DNA from: Oxalobacteraceae bacterium UBA4003
Lineage (GTDB): Bacteria; Pseudomonadota; Gammaproteobacteria; Burkholderiales; Burkholderiaceae_D
Length of the DNA: 64,000 nt
Reading direction: 5' to 3'
Assembly (NCBI GenBank): GCA_002384815.1
Contig: DGBN01000065.1
Coordinates: 62,001-126,000, forward strand
Shown: positions 1 through 8,715 of the stretch, piece after piece
Layout of the letters: each line of letters begins with the position of its first letter
How positions within the stretch are numbered: position 1 is the stretch's first letter
Made by a program: the position numbers and the translations under genes
The notes under the pieces: generated by a model
Databases searched by the model: none
The model's input: only the letters and a program-made list of their open reading frames with translations
Told to the model about the DNA's origin: nothing

Positions 1-240
1 CAATTCTCCACATTTAAATGAAGGCGACATGCCTTCACGTCTTGGGATAAATTATGGTGAACAAGAACGGAAAACCATAGCGCCGCATGGCGCTGCAAAC
101 TGACAACGATGGCGGGAATTCTGCCAAGGCGATGTGCATCGCATTATCCAATGCACGCAGAAATCTATATCCTGAACGTTTCGACGCATGCATCAATGAA
201 CGCATCCAGATTCATTCGCAAATGACAGCAAGGAGCAATC

Positions 241-1209
241 GTGCCCACAGTTGCAATACTCGTTTTCCCCGGCGTACAGGCGCTCGATGTATCGGGGCCA
301 CTGGATGTTTTCGCAGAAGCTAATCGCTTTCTACCGCGCGAGCAACACTATCAACTCGAAGTTCTTGGCACCGAACGTGGGCCGATACCTTGTTCAAACG
401 GTTTGCCCATCATGGCGCATAGACATTACAGCGAAGCGACGGAAGCCTTCGATCTGCTTCTGGTAGCCGGTGGTCCTGAATTACCGCGCATGCCGCGCGA
501 TGAAAAATTATTAAGCTGGTTACACAGTACGGCGACGCGCTCAAAAAAATTTGGCTCTATCTGCAATGGAGCTTTTCTATTAGCGCATGCCGGCCTGCTC
601 GATGATAAACAAGTCACAACACACTGGAACGATGCTCCTGGACTGGCGGTGATGTTCCCCAAGATCAAAGTCGATGCCGACCGTATCTTTCTGCAAGACG
701 GTAATCTGTACACATCGGCTGGTGTGACTGCTGGCATCGATCTGTCGCTGTATTTACTATCGAATGATGTCGGTCCCGAAGTCTCATTGAATGTTGCGAA
801 GCGACTGGTCGTCTTCATGCAGCGGCGTGGCGGGCAATCGCAGTTCAGTCCTTATCTGACACCGTATGTAGAAGAAACCTCGCCCGCCAGCATTGCGCAG
901 CAATATGTATTGGCACATCTGGCGGAAGAATTGAACGTCGAAAATCTGGCGGCCGTGGTCGCGATGAGCTCGCGCAACTTCGCGCGCGTGTTTGTCCGCG
1001 ATACAAAAATTACGCCGGCAGATTTTATTGAGAGTGCGCGACTGGATGCGGCACGCGCACTATTGGAAGCAACGAGCGACCCATTGAAGCTCGTCGCCTA
1101 TCGCTGCGGCTTCAGCAATGCGAATCAGATGCGCCAGGTATTCGTCAAGCGACTCGGTGTCACCGCGATGCAGTATCGCGCCAACTTTGCGGGATTTCAA
1201 AAAGCATGA
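241..1209 (+). CDS. GlxA-family AraC transcriptional regulator (copy 1)
   Basis: A 322-residue protein with an N-terminal DJ-1/PfpI-like (GATase1-like) domain (about 1-190) and a C-terminal AraC-type helix-turn-helix (about 220-315), the layout of GlxA/FtrA-type regulators. The nucleophile-elbow-like segment GSICNG and the segment GGQSQFSP are visible, and the HTH ends in the usual CGFSNANQMRQVF-type recognition helix. The start is GTG at 241, chosen because AAGGAG lies at 230-235 with a 5-base spacer. It stands 460 bases upstream of frc on the same strand and resembles the second regulator at 3105. By family it should bind a small metabolite and act on a nearby promoter, most simply that of frc; the ligand cannot be read from the sequence. 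Confidence 0.85.
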   Translation: MPTVAILVFPGVQALDVSGPLDVFAEANRFLPREQHYQLEVLGTERGPIPCSNGLPIMAHRHYSEATEAFDLLLVAGGPELPRMPRDEKLLSWLHSTATRSKKFGSICNGAFLLAHAGLLDDKQVTTHWNDAPGLAVMFPKIKVDADRIFLQDGNLYTSAGVTAGIDLSLYLLSNDVGPEVSLNVAKRLVVFMQRRGGQSQFSPYLTPYVEETSPASIAQQYVLAHLAEELNVENLAAVVAMSSRNFARVFVRDTKITPADFIESARLDAARALLEATSDPLKLVAYRCGFSNANQMRQVFVKRLGVTAMQYRANFAGFQKA

Positions 1210-1669
1210 GCACCAGCTTCATGTGATTTTTCTGCGTGGTTTTTCGCTCTTTTTTCGCCGTATTCTTCTGCTCGGTTGCGATCCGATATCTCAAACTGAT
1301 CGCATTCCTTTCTTGTCATTTTTCAACGCTCCCCACATTTGAAACCATGTCCGTTGCATGCCTTCTGTCCGATTCAAGCCACTTTCGCGCTTGTCTGTTT
1401 AACGAAAAACAAGCAAATAAAGACACGCGCACATGCATGCGCCGACGCATCCTAGCCTATGCCAGCCAAGTCAAAAATAGACGTGGAAATGACGAAAAAG
1501 CCTAGGCAGAATCATTTCGAACCTGCTGAAAACGGCCTTGCACCGGCCACGCAATGTTGTTGGAAGCAGGTCATATTTCTACCGAAAAAAGCTGTTTCAA
1601 ATCATTTTCAGACAAGCTGAAAGCAGCCAATACGGACATAGCCAACGAAGAAACGAAGGAACATCAATC
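1210..1669. other. Intergenic region upstream of frc, possible regulatory region
   Basis: 460 bases without a convincing gene. It is T-rich just after the regulator (about 1225-1330) and A-rich near 1390-1500. I see no clear sigma-70 promoter pair and no strong terminator. A dyad lies close to the frc start (listed separately). Because it separates a GlxA-type regulator from frc, it probably holds the frc promoter and regulator sites, but this is inference. Confidence 0.4.
1606..1622. promoter_or_regulatory. Short inverted repeat upstream of frc
   Basis: TTTCAG-ACAAG-CTGAAA, 6-base arms around a 5-base spacer, centred about 56 bases upstream of the frc start codon. The position suits an operator or mRNA hairpin. 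A 6-base dyad can arise by chance, so this is only a candidate site for one of the flanking AraC-type regulators. Confidence 0.25.
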
Positions 1670-2920
1670 ATGAGCAAAGCATTAGACGGCATCAAGATTA
1701 TCGATTTCACCCACGTGCAAGCCGGCCCTTCCTGCACGCAGCAACTCGCGTGGTTCGGCGCCGATGTCACCAAAGTTGAACGTCCAGGATCGGGCGATGC
1801 GACACGCACATCACTGCAAGACATTCCAGGTGCTGATGCGCTGTACTTCACCATGTTGAACTGCAACAAAAAGTCATTAACGCTGGACACCAAGAAACCA
1901 GAAGGCAAGGAAGTGCTGGAGAAGTTGATCAAGCAATCCGACATCATGGTCGAGAACTTTGCACCGGGCGCGCTCGATCGCATGGGCTTTACCTGGGAAA
2001 CCATCCAGAAGTTGAATCCACGTTTGATTCTGGCATCGGTCAAGGGCTTCAACGACGGCCACTTTTATGAAGACTTGAAAGTCTATGACAACGTCGCTCA
2101 AGCAGCGGGCGGCGCAGCCAGCACCACCGGTTTCTGGGACGGCCCGCCAACTGTCAGCGGCGCCGCACTCGGCGACAGCAACACCGGCATGCATCTTACG
2201 ATCGGCATTCTGGCAGCATTGCAACAACGCCACACTACCGGCCTCGGCCAAAAGGTCGCTGTCTCAATGCAGGACGCCGTGCTCAATCTGTGCCGCGTCA
2301 AACTACGTGACCAGCAACGCCTGGATCGTACCGGTGTGCTGGAAGAATATCCGCAGTATCCGCATGGCACCTTCAGCGATGTTGTGCCACGCGGTGGAAA
2401 CGCAGGCGGTGGCGGCAATCCGGGCTGGATCCTCAAATGCAAAGGCTGGGAAAAAGATCCAAACGCTTACATCTACTTCACAATCCAGGGCACCGCATGG
2501 CCGCAAACCTGCCGCGCCATCGACAAGGAAGAATGGATAGACGATCCTGCCTACATGACCGCACGCGCACGGCAGGACAAGATTTTCGACATTTTCTCGT
2601 ATATCGAAACATGGCTGCAGGATAAAAACAAATTTGAAGCGATTGAAATATTCCGCAAATTCGACATTCCATGCGGTCCGGTTTTGTCGATGAAAGAAAT
2701 CGCCAATGATCCATCCTTGCGCAAAAGTGAAACCATCGTCGAGGTCGATCACAAGGTACGCGGCAAGTACCTGACTGTCGGCAGCCCGATCAAGATGTCA
2801 GCCAACAAAGTGGAGATCACGCAATCACCATTGCTGGGTGAACACACGGACGAAGTGCTGACGAAGCTGGGCTACAATGCGCAGCAAATTGCAGCCTTGC
2901 ATGCGGCAGAAGCCGTTTGA
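1670..2920 (+). CDS. frc: Formyl-CoA:oxalate CoA-transferase
   Basis: Class III CoA-transferase that moves CoA from formyl-CoA to oxalate, giving oxalyl-CoA and formate in the cytoplasm. Starting at ATG 1670 (AAGGA at 1656-1660) the protein has 416 residues, the length of E. coli Frc/YfdW. Diagnostic stretches match that enzyme as I recall it: [13 protein letters not shown] near the N terminus, GFWDGPP, the catalytic Asp169 in [12 protein letters not shown], and the glycine loop GGGGN at 246-250 (GGGGQ in E. coli). The in-frame extension back to 1538 has no ribosome site and is not family-like. The usual partner, oxalyl-CoA decarboxylase (oxc), is not next to it; both neighbours are GlxA-type regulators. 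A hairpin terminator follows at 2943. Confidence 0.92.
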   Translation: MSKALDGIKIIDFTHVQAGPSCTQQLAWFGADVTKVERPGSGDATRTSLQDIPGADALYFTMLNCNKKSLTLDTKKPEGKEVLEKLIKQSDIMVENFAPGALDRMGFTWETIQKLNPRLILASVKGFNDGHFYEDLKVYDNVAQAAGGAASTTGFWDGPPTVSGAALGDSNTGMHLTIGILAALQQRHTTGLGQKVAVSMQDAVLNLCRVKLRDQQRLDRTGVLEEYPQYPHGTFSDVVPRGGNAGGGGNPGWILKCKGWEKDPNAYIYFTIQGTAWPQTCRAIDKEEWIDDPAYMTARARQDKIFDIFSYIETWLQDKNKFEAIEIFRKFDIPCGPVLSMKEIANDPSLRKSETIVEVDHKVRGKYLTVGSPIKMSANKVEITQSPLLGEHTDEVLTKLGYNAQQIAALHAAEAV

Positions 2921-2942
2921 GTTGGTCTAACGCTGGTTGATG

Positions 2943-2967
2943 AAAGAGCGCCAGATGGCGCTCTTTT
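2943..2967 (+). terminator. Rho-independent terminator after frc
   Basis: Perfect 10-base stem AAAGAGCGCC / GGCGCTCTTT around the tetraloop AGAT, ending in a short T run, 23 bases after the frc stop. It separates frc from the following regulator, so that gene probably has its own promoter in 2968-3104. Confidence 0.85.
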
Positions 2968-3104
2968 ACTTCCTGCTATATTGACTCAACGCCTTCGCTT
3001 TCTTGTACTTCGCATTTTCATGACAATTCCTCAATGGCGCACAACTTGATATGATCGATGCACAATTCAATCTGTATTCCTTACCATCGCGACCCATATC
3101 AACC

Positions 3105-4106
3105 ATGCGCAAAATTACCGTCGCCCTGCTGGTCTTCCCTCGCTTCCAGATGCTGGATATCGCAGCTCCCAGCGATGCCTTCGCAGAAGTGAAGGTGCTC
3201 AGCAATGGCGAATGCGAATATGAAATTCTGACTATTGCGACTACGCGTGGGCCCATCCAGTCATCGAGTGGATTAAGCATCACTCCCGACCGCACGATCT
3301 TTGATCCAGCACCGCATTTCGACACGCTGATCGTGCCAGGTGGATTAGGTGTTTTTGATCTGCTGGAAGACACACCGTTGATCGACTGGCTGCTGGCCCA
3401 AGGTGAAAATTGTCGCCGCGTAGGCGCGATCTGCAATGGCGTATTCGCACTCGGCGCGGCCGGCATGATCAATGGAAAAACCGTGACCACGCACTGGATG
3501 GATGCCGCGCGATTAAGCACGATGTTTCGCAAGGCCATCGTCGAACCGGATCGCATCTACGTCAGGGACGATGCCTTGTACACGACCGCCGGTGTTACCG
3601 CCGGTATCGATTTGTCGCTGGCTTTGATTGAAGAAGATTTCGGCAAGAAGATGGCGCTGGATGTCGCCAAATATCTGATCGTCTATCTGCGTCGCACCGG
3701 AGGGCAATCGCAGTTCAGCCCCTTGCTGGAACTGCAGGCAGAGACCGATTCGCCAGTGGGTGCAATCCAGAGTTACGTGCTGGAGAATCTGGACGTTGAG
3801 CATACGCTCTCATCCATCGCAGAAAAAATGCAGATGAGCGAACGGCATCTATCACGCATCGTCAAGCAGGAATGCGGGATGACACTGATGACTTTCATCA
3901 ATGATGCACGTATCGATGCAGTCCGGCGCCATCTGGAAGCTACCGATATCAACCTGACAGAAATCGCAAAACGCTGCGGCTTTGCCAATGCCGCCACCTT
4001 GCGTCGTGTTTTCACGAAACGACTGGGAATCGCTCCTATCGATTATCGGGAACGATTCAAGACTGACGATCCTGCACAAAATAAATCAAAAATAGATCGG
4101 CATTGA
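3105..4106 (+). CDS. GlxA-family AraC transcriptional regulator (copy 2)
   Basis: A 333-residue protein from ATG 3105 (an upstream in-frame ATG at 3051 would add 18 residues that do not look like the family). Layout as in copy 1: DJ-1/PfpI-like domain with GAICNG elbow, the shared GGQSQFSP segment near residue 200, then an AraC HTH ending CGFANAATLRRVF. The two copies align over their full length by eye but are clearly diverged, so they are old paralogs rather than a recent duplication. It follows frc after a terminator and is convergent with the hydrolase at 4127. Likely to control frc or the neighbouring transporter operon; the effector is unknown. Confidence 0.85.
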   Translation: MRKITVALLVFPRFQMLDIAAPSDAFAEVKVLSNGECEYEILTIATTRGPIQSSSGLSITPDRTIFDPAPHFDTLIVPGGLGVFDLLEDTPLIDWLLAQGENCRRVGAICNGVFALGAAGMINGKTVTTHWMDAARLSTMFRKAIVEPDRIYVRDDALYTTAGVTAGIDLSLALIEEDFGKKMALDVAKYLIVYLRRTGGQSQFSPLLELQAETDSPVGAIQSYVLENLDVEHTLSSIAEKMQMSERHLSRIVKQECGMTLMTFINDARIDAVRRHLEATDINLTEIAKRCGFANAATLRRVFTKRLGIAPIDYRERFKTDDPAQNKSKIDRH

Positions 4107-4126
4107 TCGTTACTCTTACTGACGAT

Positions 4127-4945
4127 TCAGATTCCAGCGATCAAACACACTTCTCGCGTAATCATCCCATCAGCTTCCGCCAGCTCATTCAGGATTGTGA
4201 AGTGATTGCGCTCCGGCAACGGCACTACATCACCAGCCAAGCCACGACGCACATCACCAAATTGTTCAGACTGTCTTTGCAATTCCGACAACTCACTTGT
4301 GCCGTAAATGATCGTTAGCGGTTTTGTACTCAATGGCAGATGCAAGGGACTAAGCGAAGTTTCTTCTTCATCGCTCAAACGCAGTTTGTTGTTCAAGTAC
4401 GAAAGACGCACCGGCTCCAGATCGTAGATGCCGCTGATGGCGACGCCACCAACCACACCAGGTTCATCCACGCACATTGCCGTCAAGTGAGCGCCCGCCG
4501 ACCAACCGGATACGATCATGCGTTCTGTATCGCCACCGAATTCTTGTGCGTTACCTTTCAACCAAGCTATCGCCGCGCGTACTTCTGCGACAATCTCGGT
4601 CAACGCAGCATCCGGCGCCAATGTATAGCCAACCATCGCGACGTGCACACCATGCGCCAACGGACCCGCTGCGAGAAAACTGAAGGTTTCCTTGGCACGC
4701 ATTTGCCAGTAACCGCCATGTATGAAAATCAGCAAAGGACCGGGCTTGGCGGCTGCAAAATAGTCGATACGGTTGCGCGGTGCCGGGCCATAGCGCATAT
4801 CAAGATGCGCACCATGCGCGGCCCGCAAATCTGCGCTACGCTGATCGAAGTCCTGCAACAAGGCACTGCTGTTGCTGACCGCAGTTGTGTTGTTGTACCC
4901 GGCATCCAGCGTCGGCTGGTCCATACCTCGATAGATTGCCGTCAT
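4127..4945 (-). CDS. Alpha/beta hydrolase, kynurenine-formamidase-like
   Basis: A 272-residue alpha/beta hydrolase of the esterase/KynB-like (BD-FAE) group. The oxyanion-hole motif HGGYW is at 76-80, the nucleophile elbow GWSAGAH at 147-153 (Ser149), and a candidate catalytic His248 in RNHFTIL. No signal peptide is seen, so it is cytoplasmic. Its start overlaps the stop of the ABC ATPase gene by 4 bases (ATGA), placing it last in the importer operon; it probably acts on the imported compound or a derivative, for example an ester or N-formyl amide. Arylformamidase activity is one possibility, but no kynurenine-pathway genes are nearby, so no symbol is given. Confidence 0.75.
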   Translation of the reverse strand: MTAIYRGMDQPTLDAGYNNTTAVSNSSALLQDFDQRSADLRAAHGAHLDMRYGPAPRNRIDYFAAAKPGPLLIFIHGGYWQMRAKETFSFLAAGPLAHGVHVAMVGYTLAPDAALTEIVAEVRAAIAWLKGNAQEFGGDTERMIVSGWSAGAHLTAMCVDEPGVVGGVAISGIYDLEPVRLSYLNNKLRLSDEEETSLSPLHLPLSTKPLTIIYGTSELSELQRQSEQFGDVRRGLAGDVVPLPERNHFTILNELAEADGMITREVCLIAGI

Positions 4946-5787
4946 GCAGCGACCTTGCTGGAAACGTGACTGCTCAGATGCCGGGTCATATTGCGCCTTA
5001 CCTCATTAAACTCGATTGCAGTAATATCACGTGGACGCGACAGCTCTATCGTGATGTCTTCTTCAATCCGACCCGGGCCGGCAGTCATGACCACCACACG
5101 ATCGGACAGCATCACCGCCTCTTCCACCGCATGTGTGACGAACACCACGGTGACCTTCGTGCGCTCCCAGATTTCCAGCAAATCCTGCTGCAGCTTTTCA
5201 CGCGTCAAGGCATCGAGCGCACCGAACGGTTCATCCATCAGCAAGACTTCGCATTCGTTGGCAAGTACGCGTGCAATCGATACCCGTTGCTTCATGCCGC
5301 CAGAAAGCTGGCCTGGATAGTAGTCGGCAAACCTGGTCAGACCAACCATGTCGGTGTAATACGCCGATATTTCTTCCAGCCTGGCCTTCGGCAGATTGCG
5401 CTGGCGCTGGCCGAAACCGATATTTTCCTTCACGGTCAGCCACGGAAACAAGCCGTAATCCTGAAACACCATGCCGCGTTGCGGGTCTGGTCCTGCGATC
5501 GGCATGCCATACATATTGACGATGCCGGACGAGGCCTTTTCAAACCCGGCCATGATGCGCAACAGTGTCGATTTACCGCAACCAGAAGCACCGATCAGGC
5601 AAATGAACTCGCCTTTCTGTATCGTCAGATTCACATCACGCAAAGCCTGCACAGTTTGATGCCCGACCGTAAATACCTTGCTGACGTGCTTGATATCAAG
5701 CACCGGTAATGGCCTGCGCTCCGCGTATGGTGTCGCCGGCGCTGCAGTTGGGAACTCTATCGATACGTTGGCTGAAAGATTAGACAT
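4942..5787 (-). CDS. ABC transporter ATP-binding protein, SsuB/TauB type
   Basis: A 281-residue ATPase subunit energising uptake through the permease encoded just upstream. Walker A GASGCGKST, signature LSGGMKQR, Walker B LLMDEP and the switch His in FVTHAVEEA are all present. The extra N-terminal 30 residues precede the usual LDIKHVSKVF start of the domain. It overlaps the permease gene by 8 bases at its start and the hydrolase gene by 4 bases at its end, so translation is probably coupled. The family carries sulfonates, taurine, nitrate, thiamine pyrimidine precursors and similar small molecules; the sequence alone does not tell which. Confidence 0.88.
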   Translation of the reverse strand: MSNLSANVSIEFPTAAPATPYAERRPLPVLDIKHVSKVFTVGHQTVQALRDVNLTIQKGEFICLIGASGCGKSTLLRIMAGFEKASSGIVNMYGMPIAGPDPQRGMVFQDYGLFPWLTVKENIGFGQRQRNLPKARLEEISAYYTDMVGLTRFADYYPGQLSGGMKQRVSIARVLANECEVLLMDEPFGALDALTREKLQQDLLEIWERTKVTVVFVTHAVEEAVMLSDRVVVMTAGPGRIEEDITIELSRPRDITAIEFNEVRRNMTRHLSSHVSSKVAA

Positions 5788-6610
5788 GATGTTGCGGGCT
5801 CCATTTAAGCAAGCGATTGTTCAATGCAACCAACAGACGATCTGTGGTGTAACCAACGACACCTATCACGGCCATACCGGCAATTACCAGATCGGTACGC
5901 GATAGCATGCGGCCATCCATGATCACCGCTCCCAGACCTTCCGGTACGCCGGTCATTTCGCCAACCACGATCAATATCCACGCAAAGCCATGACCGAGAC
6001 GCAAGCCGTTCAGGATCGACGGGATAGAGGCAGGCAATACAACCTGGCGAAACAGCGATGAGCCCGAACAACCCAGCATCAAGGCTGCTTCAAACAGGCG
6101 CCCCTCAACGGCCTTCACACCAAAGATCGTGTTGAAGACGATGGGATAAAAAGCGCCGAGAAACACCAGAAAAATCGCTGCATTCGGACCAATGCCAAAG
6201 AAAATCATCGACAGCGGCAACCATGCGGTGACTGGCACCGGGCGCAACAATTGCAGCGTCGGATCAAGCAAATCGCGCATGAACCTGATCCGCCCGATCA
6301 GCAAACCAAGCGGAATACCAAGCAGCGCTGCAGCGAAAAATCCGCCATAGACGCGAGTCAGTGATTTCCACAAATGCAGCGGCAGAGTTTCGCTGAAGGC
6401 ATCGTCGTAGATACCGCCGAATGCAAAGTCAATCAACATCAAACCGACTTCTTTCGGCAAGGGGATCAGCTGCGTACCGGAGACCTTCACACCGACATGC
6501 CAACCCATCAGCAGCAACAGCGGGACAATCACAGGCGTCAGCCAGGACTGCAGGCGAGACCATATAAGCGGCCGTGCCATTTTCATCGGTAACTCAGCAG
6601 TGGTTTCCAC
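5780..6610 (-). CDS. ABC transporter permease, SsuC/TauC type
   Basis: A 276-residue inner-membrane permease with about six hydrophobic segments and the BPD-type EAA-like loop around LFEAALMLGCSGSSLFRQV. The start is GTG at 6610, preceded by AAGGA with a 6-base spacer. It lies 27 bases after the binding-protein gene and overlaps the ATPase gene by 8 bases, giving the order binding protein, permease, ATPase, hydrolase. The protein belongs to the binding-protein-dependent transport family used for sulfonate, taurine and nitrate-type uptake. Confidence 0.87.
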   Translation of the reverse strand: METTAELPMKMARPLIWSRLQSWLTPVIVPLLLLMGWHVGVKVSGTQLIPLPKEVGLMLIDFAFGGIYDDAFSETLPLHLWKSLTRVYGGFFAAALLGIPLGLLIGRIRFMRDLLDPTLQLLRPVPVTAWLPLSMIFFGIGPNAAIFLVFLGAFYPIVFNTIFGVKAVEGRLFEAALMLGCSGSSLFRQVVLPASIPSILNGLRLGHGFAWILIVVGEMTGVPEGLGAVIMDGRMLSRTDLVIAGMAVIGVVGYTTDRLLVALNNRLLKWSPQHHV

Positions 6611-6637
6611 AATAATTCCTTCCAGACCAGGCCGTAC

Positions 6638-7585
6638 TTACTTGATTTGTTGATTGAAGCCGGCATTGATGAACACACCGTAATCAGGCAATTGGCGTAT
6701 CTGTTTTTTATCCAGCATTTGCGAACCGTAATATTTCGCACGCTTGATCCAGTCTTCATCCAGCTTCCAGGTCAGTTCCACATTCGGCGCTGCCAGCTCC
6801 GCAGTTTTCGCCGGCAAGCCGAGTTTTTGCACTGTCATATCGACAAAAGCAGCGCGATTGGCCATCACGTATTCAGTCGCCTGACGATGGATCTTCAGGA
6901 ACATCTTGATCTGTTCCGCTTTTTCCTTGATGTTATCGCCATGCGTAGTCATGACCATATTCACAGTGCCGGTTGGCGTGCTGTATGGATATTCGACGAC
7001 CTTGCCTACGCCCTTGCTGACGCTGATGGCCGGTCCGGGCTCGGCGCCGACAAAGGCATCGATATCACTGCGTTCCAGCGCAGAGGCCATCTCGCTGAAG
7101 GATACGCGCACCGGCTTGATATCTTTCACTGTCATGCCCTCCTGCTTCAGACGATCGAGGATCACGACTTCCTGCGTGGACCCCGGAAGAATACCGACGC
7201 GCTGACCTTTCAAATCCTTGATGGAGGCAATCTTGCTGTCGGCACGTGCCACCACCGCCATGCCGCGATTGCATTGTGCTGCGATGATCACAACCGGCTC
7301 ACTGGCAGCAGCACCAAGCGTTGCAGCAGCAAGGCCATAGGTACCGAAATCAACTGACTTGGTCACAACGGCATTCTTGCCGTCGGTCGGCGTCTCGAAG
7401 GGGATCACTTCTATCTTGTAGCCTGGCGGCGTAAATTTATCGTAGAAATAAGGCGTGATGCCATGCATCAGTTTGAGCGTACCGACCTTGATGACTTGAT
7501 CTGCGGCGAAGGCAGAAGTGGCTCCTGCTGTCAAAGCAAATGTAGTGGCAATCAAGGTGGCGATGAATGTTCTGCGTGTTTGCAT
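6638..7585 (-). CDS. ABC transporter periplasmic substrate-binding protein, SsuA/NMT1 type
   Basis: A 315-residue secreted protein with a Sec signal peptide (RR near residue 4, then a hydrophobic core ending about SAFAA at 27). The body looks like the NMT1/SsuA type II binding fold, with VGTLKLMHGITPYF at the start of the mature part and GILPGSTQEVVILDRL in the first lobe. A clear ribosome site (AAGGA, 6 bases from ATG 7585) marks the start. It is the first gene of a four-gene minus-strand operon. The ligand is not predictable; the downstream hydrolase suggests an ester or formamide-like compound. Confidence 0.85.
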   Translation of the reverse strand: MQTRRTFIATLIATTFALTAGATSAFAADQVIKVGTLKLMHGITPYFYDKFTPPGYKIEVIPFETPTDGKNAVVTKSVDFGTYGLAAATLGAAASEPVVIIAAQCNRGMAVVARADSKIASIKDLKGQRVGILPGSTQEVVILDRLKQEGMTVKDIKPVRVSFSEMASALERSDIDAFVGAEPGPAISVSKGVGKVVEYPYSTPTGTVNMVMTTHGDNIKEKAEQIKMFLKIHRQATEYVMANRAAFVDMTVQKLGLPAKTAELAAPNVELTWKLDEDWIKRAKYYGSQMLDKKQIRQLPDYGVFINAGFNQQIK

Positions 7586-7646
7586 GATGCTTCCTTAGAG
7601 TGAACGGATTAACAGGTGTCGACGCGAGCCGGCGGCCAAATACCTT

Positions 7647-7658
7647 CTTGTGTACAAG
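7647..7658. promoter_or_regulatory. GntR-type palindrome upstream of the importer operon
   Basis: CTTGT-GT-ACAAG fits the T-N-G-T-N-N-A-C-N-A pattern known for FadR/FCD-type GntR regulators. It lies 62-73 bases upstream of the binding-protein start codon, a sensible operator position. No GntR gene is in the window, so the regulator would be encoded elsewhere. Confidence 0.4.
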
Positions 7659-7796
7659 TTTGTTATCGCAAGGTCCGTGCCATGTCAGTCTGACTCCGGC
7701 AATACGACCCCCATCACCAGTGAGAACCAAGACGTGCGCGGGATAGGAAGGGAAACAACAGTGGATGAAGTGCGGGGTTCGTGCGAGTATCGCGCT

Positions 7797-7812
7797 GGTG
7801 CAAACGTGCACC
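7797..7812. promoter_or_regulatory. Perfect palindrome in the divergent region
   Basis: GGTGCA-AACG-TGCACC: 6-base perfect arms with a 4-base spacer, midway between the two divergent start codons. It may be an operator for either gene; no matching regulator family is recognised. Confidence 0.3.
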
Positions 7813-7930
7813 GCATATGTGCGCATGATGAAGCGAAGTGTTCCTGCCTCTTTCGCATATGATGTGCACCTTCCTGCAAGCGGCATCAGGCGCATATGCA
7901 GGCAATTAAATTTGGCGTGTGTAAAAGAAA

Positions 7931-8635
7931 ATGACGACCATCGAACTACCATTTCGCGCAACAACGGAACAGGCTTGCGGCTGGCTGGCGCAGCAGACCG
8001 GCACGCCATGGACGCTAGCGCGCATGCTGGAGCATGGCTTGACGCCCTACGTCTGGCTGGATTATGACACTGACTATCCGGCGCTGTTCGGTGATGCGAA
8101 CGGTGGTTATGCAGCGCCGATTTTTTTCGAGGACGACACGCGGCGACTTGCCGCCGGCAGCGAAGATGTACTCATCACGATCACGAAAGATGCCTACAAG
8201 ATAGTGACGCAACTCCCGCCACCGGGATTTCGCAGGGCTTTGCATGAGTTGTGTTTCCTGAAAAAAGATCTGGAACACTTGGTAAAAAAACTCAAGCGCG
8301 AGGCGGAACCAGTCAAAGTCGAGAAAGCCAGGGAATCACAGGCCGGCATCAACAAGGAGGAAGTATTGATCGCATTTTCCAGTCTGGTGAAAATCGATCT
8401 CGAGCAGGCCATGGCCAGCGGCGGCGGCATATTCGGTGATGAGGGCGCGAGGATCAAGGACAACGGGAAAAAAACAAAGAACAAGGCGATGTGGAATCCG
8501 GTCACGCTGGCATTGGGATTGAATGATGTGTATCGGGTACCGATGTCACACTTGAAAAGATCCTTCAGTACGCACCCGTTCTTGTACGCATGGGCTGCAG
8601 AATGGGAGCATACGCTGGCGCTGCTGGGGAAATAA
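7931..8635 (+). CDS. Hypothetical protein
   Basis: A 234-residue soluble protein I do not recognise. The N-terminal half is rich in aromatic residues (PYVWLDYDTDYPALF near 38-52); a lysine-rich charged stretch follows (about 105-140, VKKLKREAEPVKVEKARES), then a glycine-rich turn (SGGGIFGDEG) and another basic patch (KDNGKKTKNK), and the C terminus is aromatic again. No signal peptide or membrane segment is seen. It stands alone, divergent from the importer operon and convergent with the thiolase gene. The middle resembles phage or integrated-element proteins of unknown role, but this is only an impression. Codon use looks like its neighbours. Confidence 0.6.
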   Translation: MTTIELPFRATTEQACGWLAQQTGTPWTLARMLEHGLTPYVWLDYDTDYPALFGDANGGYAAPIFFEDDTRRLAAGSEDVLITITKDAYKIVTQLPPPGFRRALHELCFLKKDLEHLVKKLKREAEPVKVEKARESQAGINKEEVLIAFSSLVKIDLEQAMASGGGIFGDEGARIKDNGKKTKNKAMWNPVTLALGLNDVYRVPMSHLKRSFSTHPFLYAWAAEWEHTLALLGK

Positions 8636-8662
8636 TATGTACTGGCAAGATGCGAGAGACAG

Positions 8663-8693
8663 GCATGCAGGCTGAGAAAACTGGCCTGCATGC
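8663..8693. terminator. Hairpin between convergent genes, possible terminator
   Basis: Perfect 10-base inverted repeat GCATGCAGGC / GCCTGCATGC with an 11-base loop, between the stops of the hypothetical gene and the thiolase gene. Neither side has a good T tract, so intrinsic termination would be inefficient. Confidence 0.5.
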
Positions 8694-8715
8694 GCTCTGC
8701 CACTTCACCGTCGAA

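Larger units (their letters stand above)
7586..7930. other. Divergent intergenic region between the importer operon and an unknown gene
   Basis: 345 bases holding the start regions of two divergent transcripts. Two palindromes are visible (listed separately), and CGCATATG-like strings recur near 7812, 7855 and 7893. I found no TPP or other riboswitch pattern on either strand and no convincing small gene. Confidence 0.5.

Noticed and set aside
87..323. 78-codon frame at the left edge
   Set aside because: Overlaps the regulator start in another frame, without a ribosome site or domain.
7586..7930. TPP riboswitch or other leader RNA in front of the importer operon
   Set aside because: The conserved TPP aptamer core was not found on the minus strand; only short palindromes are present.
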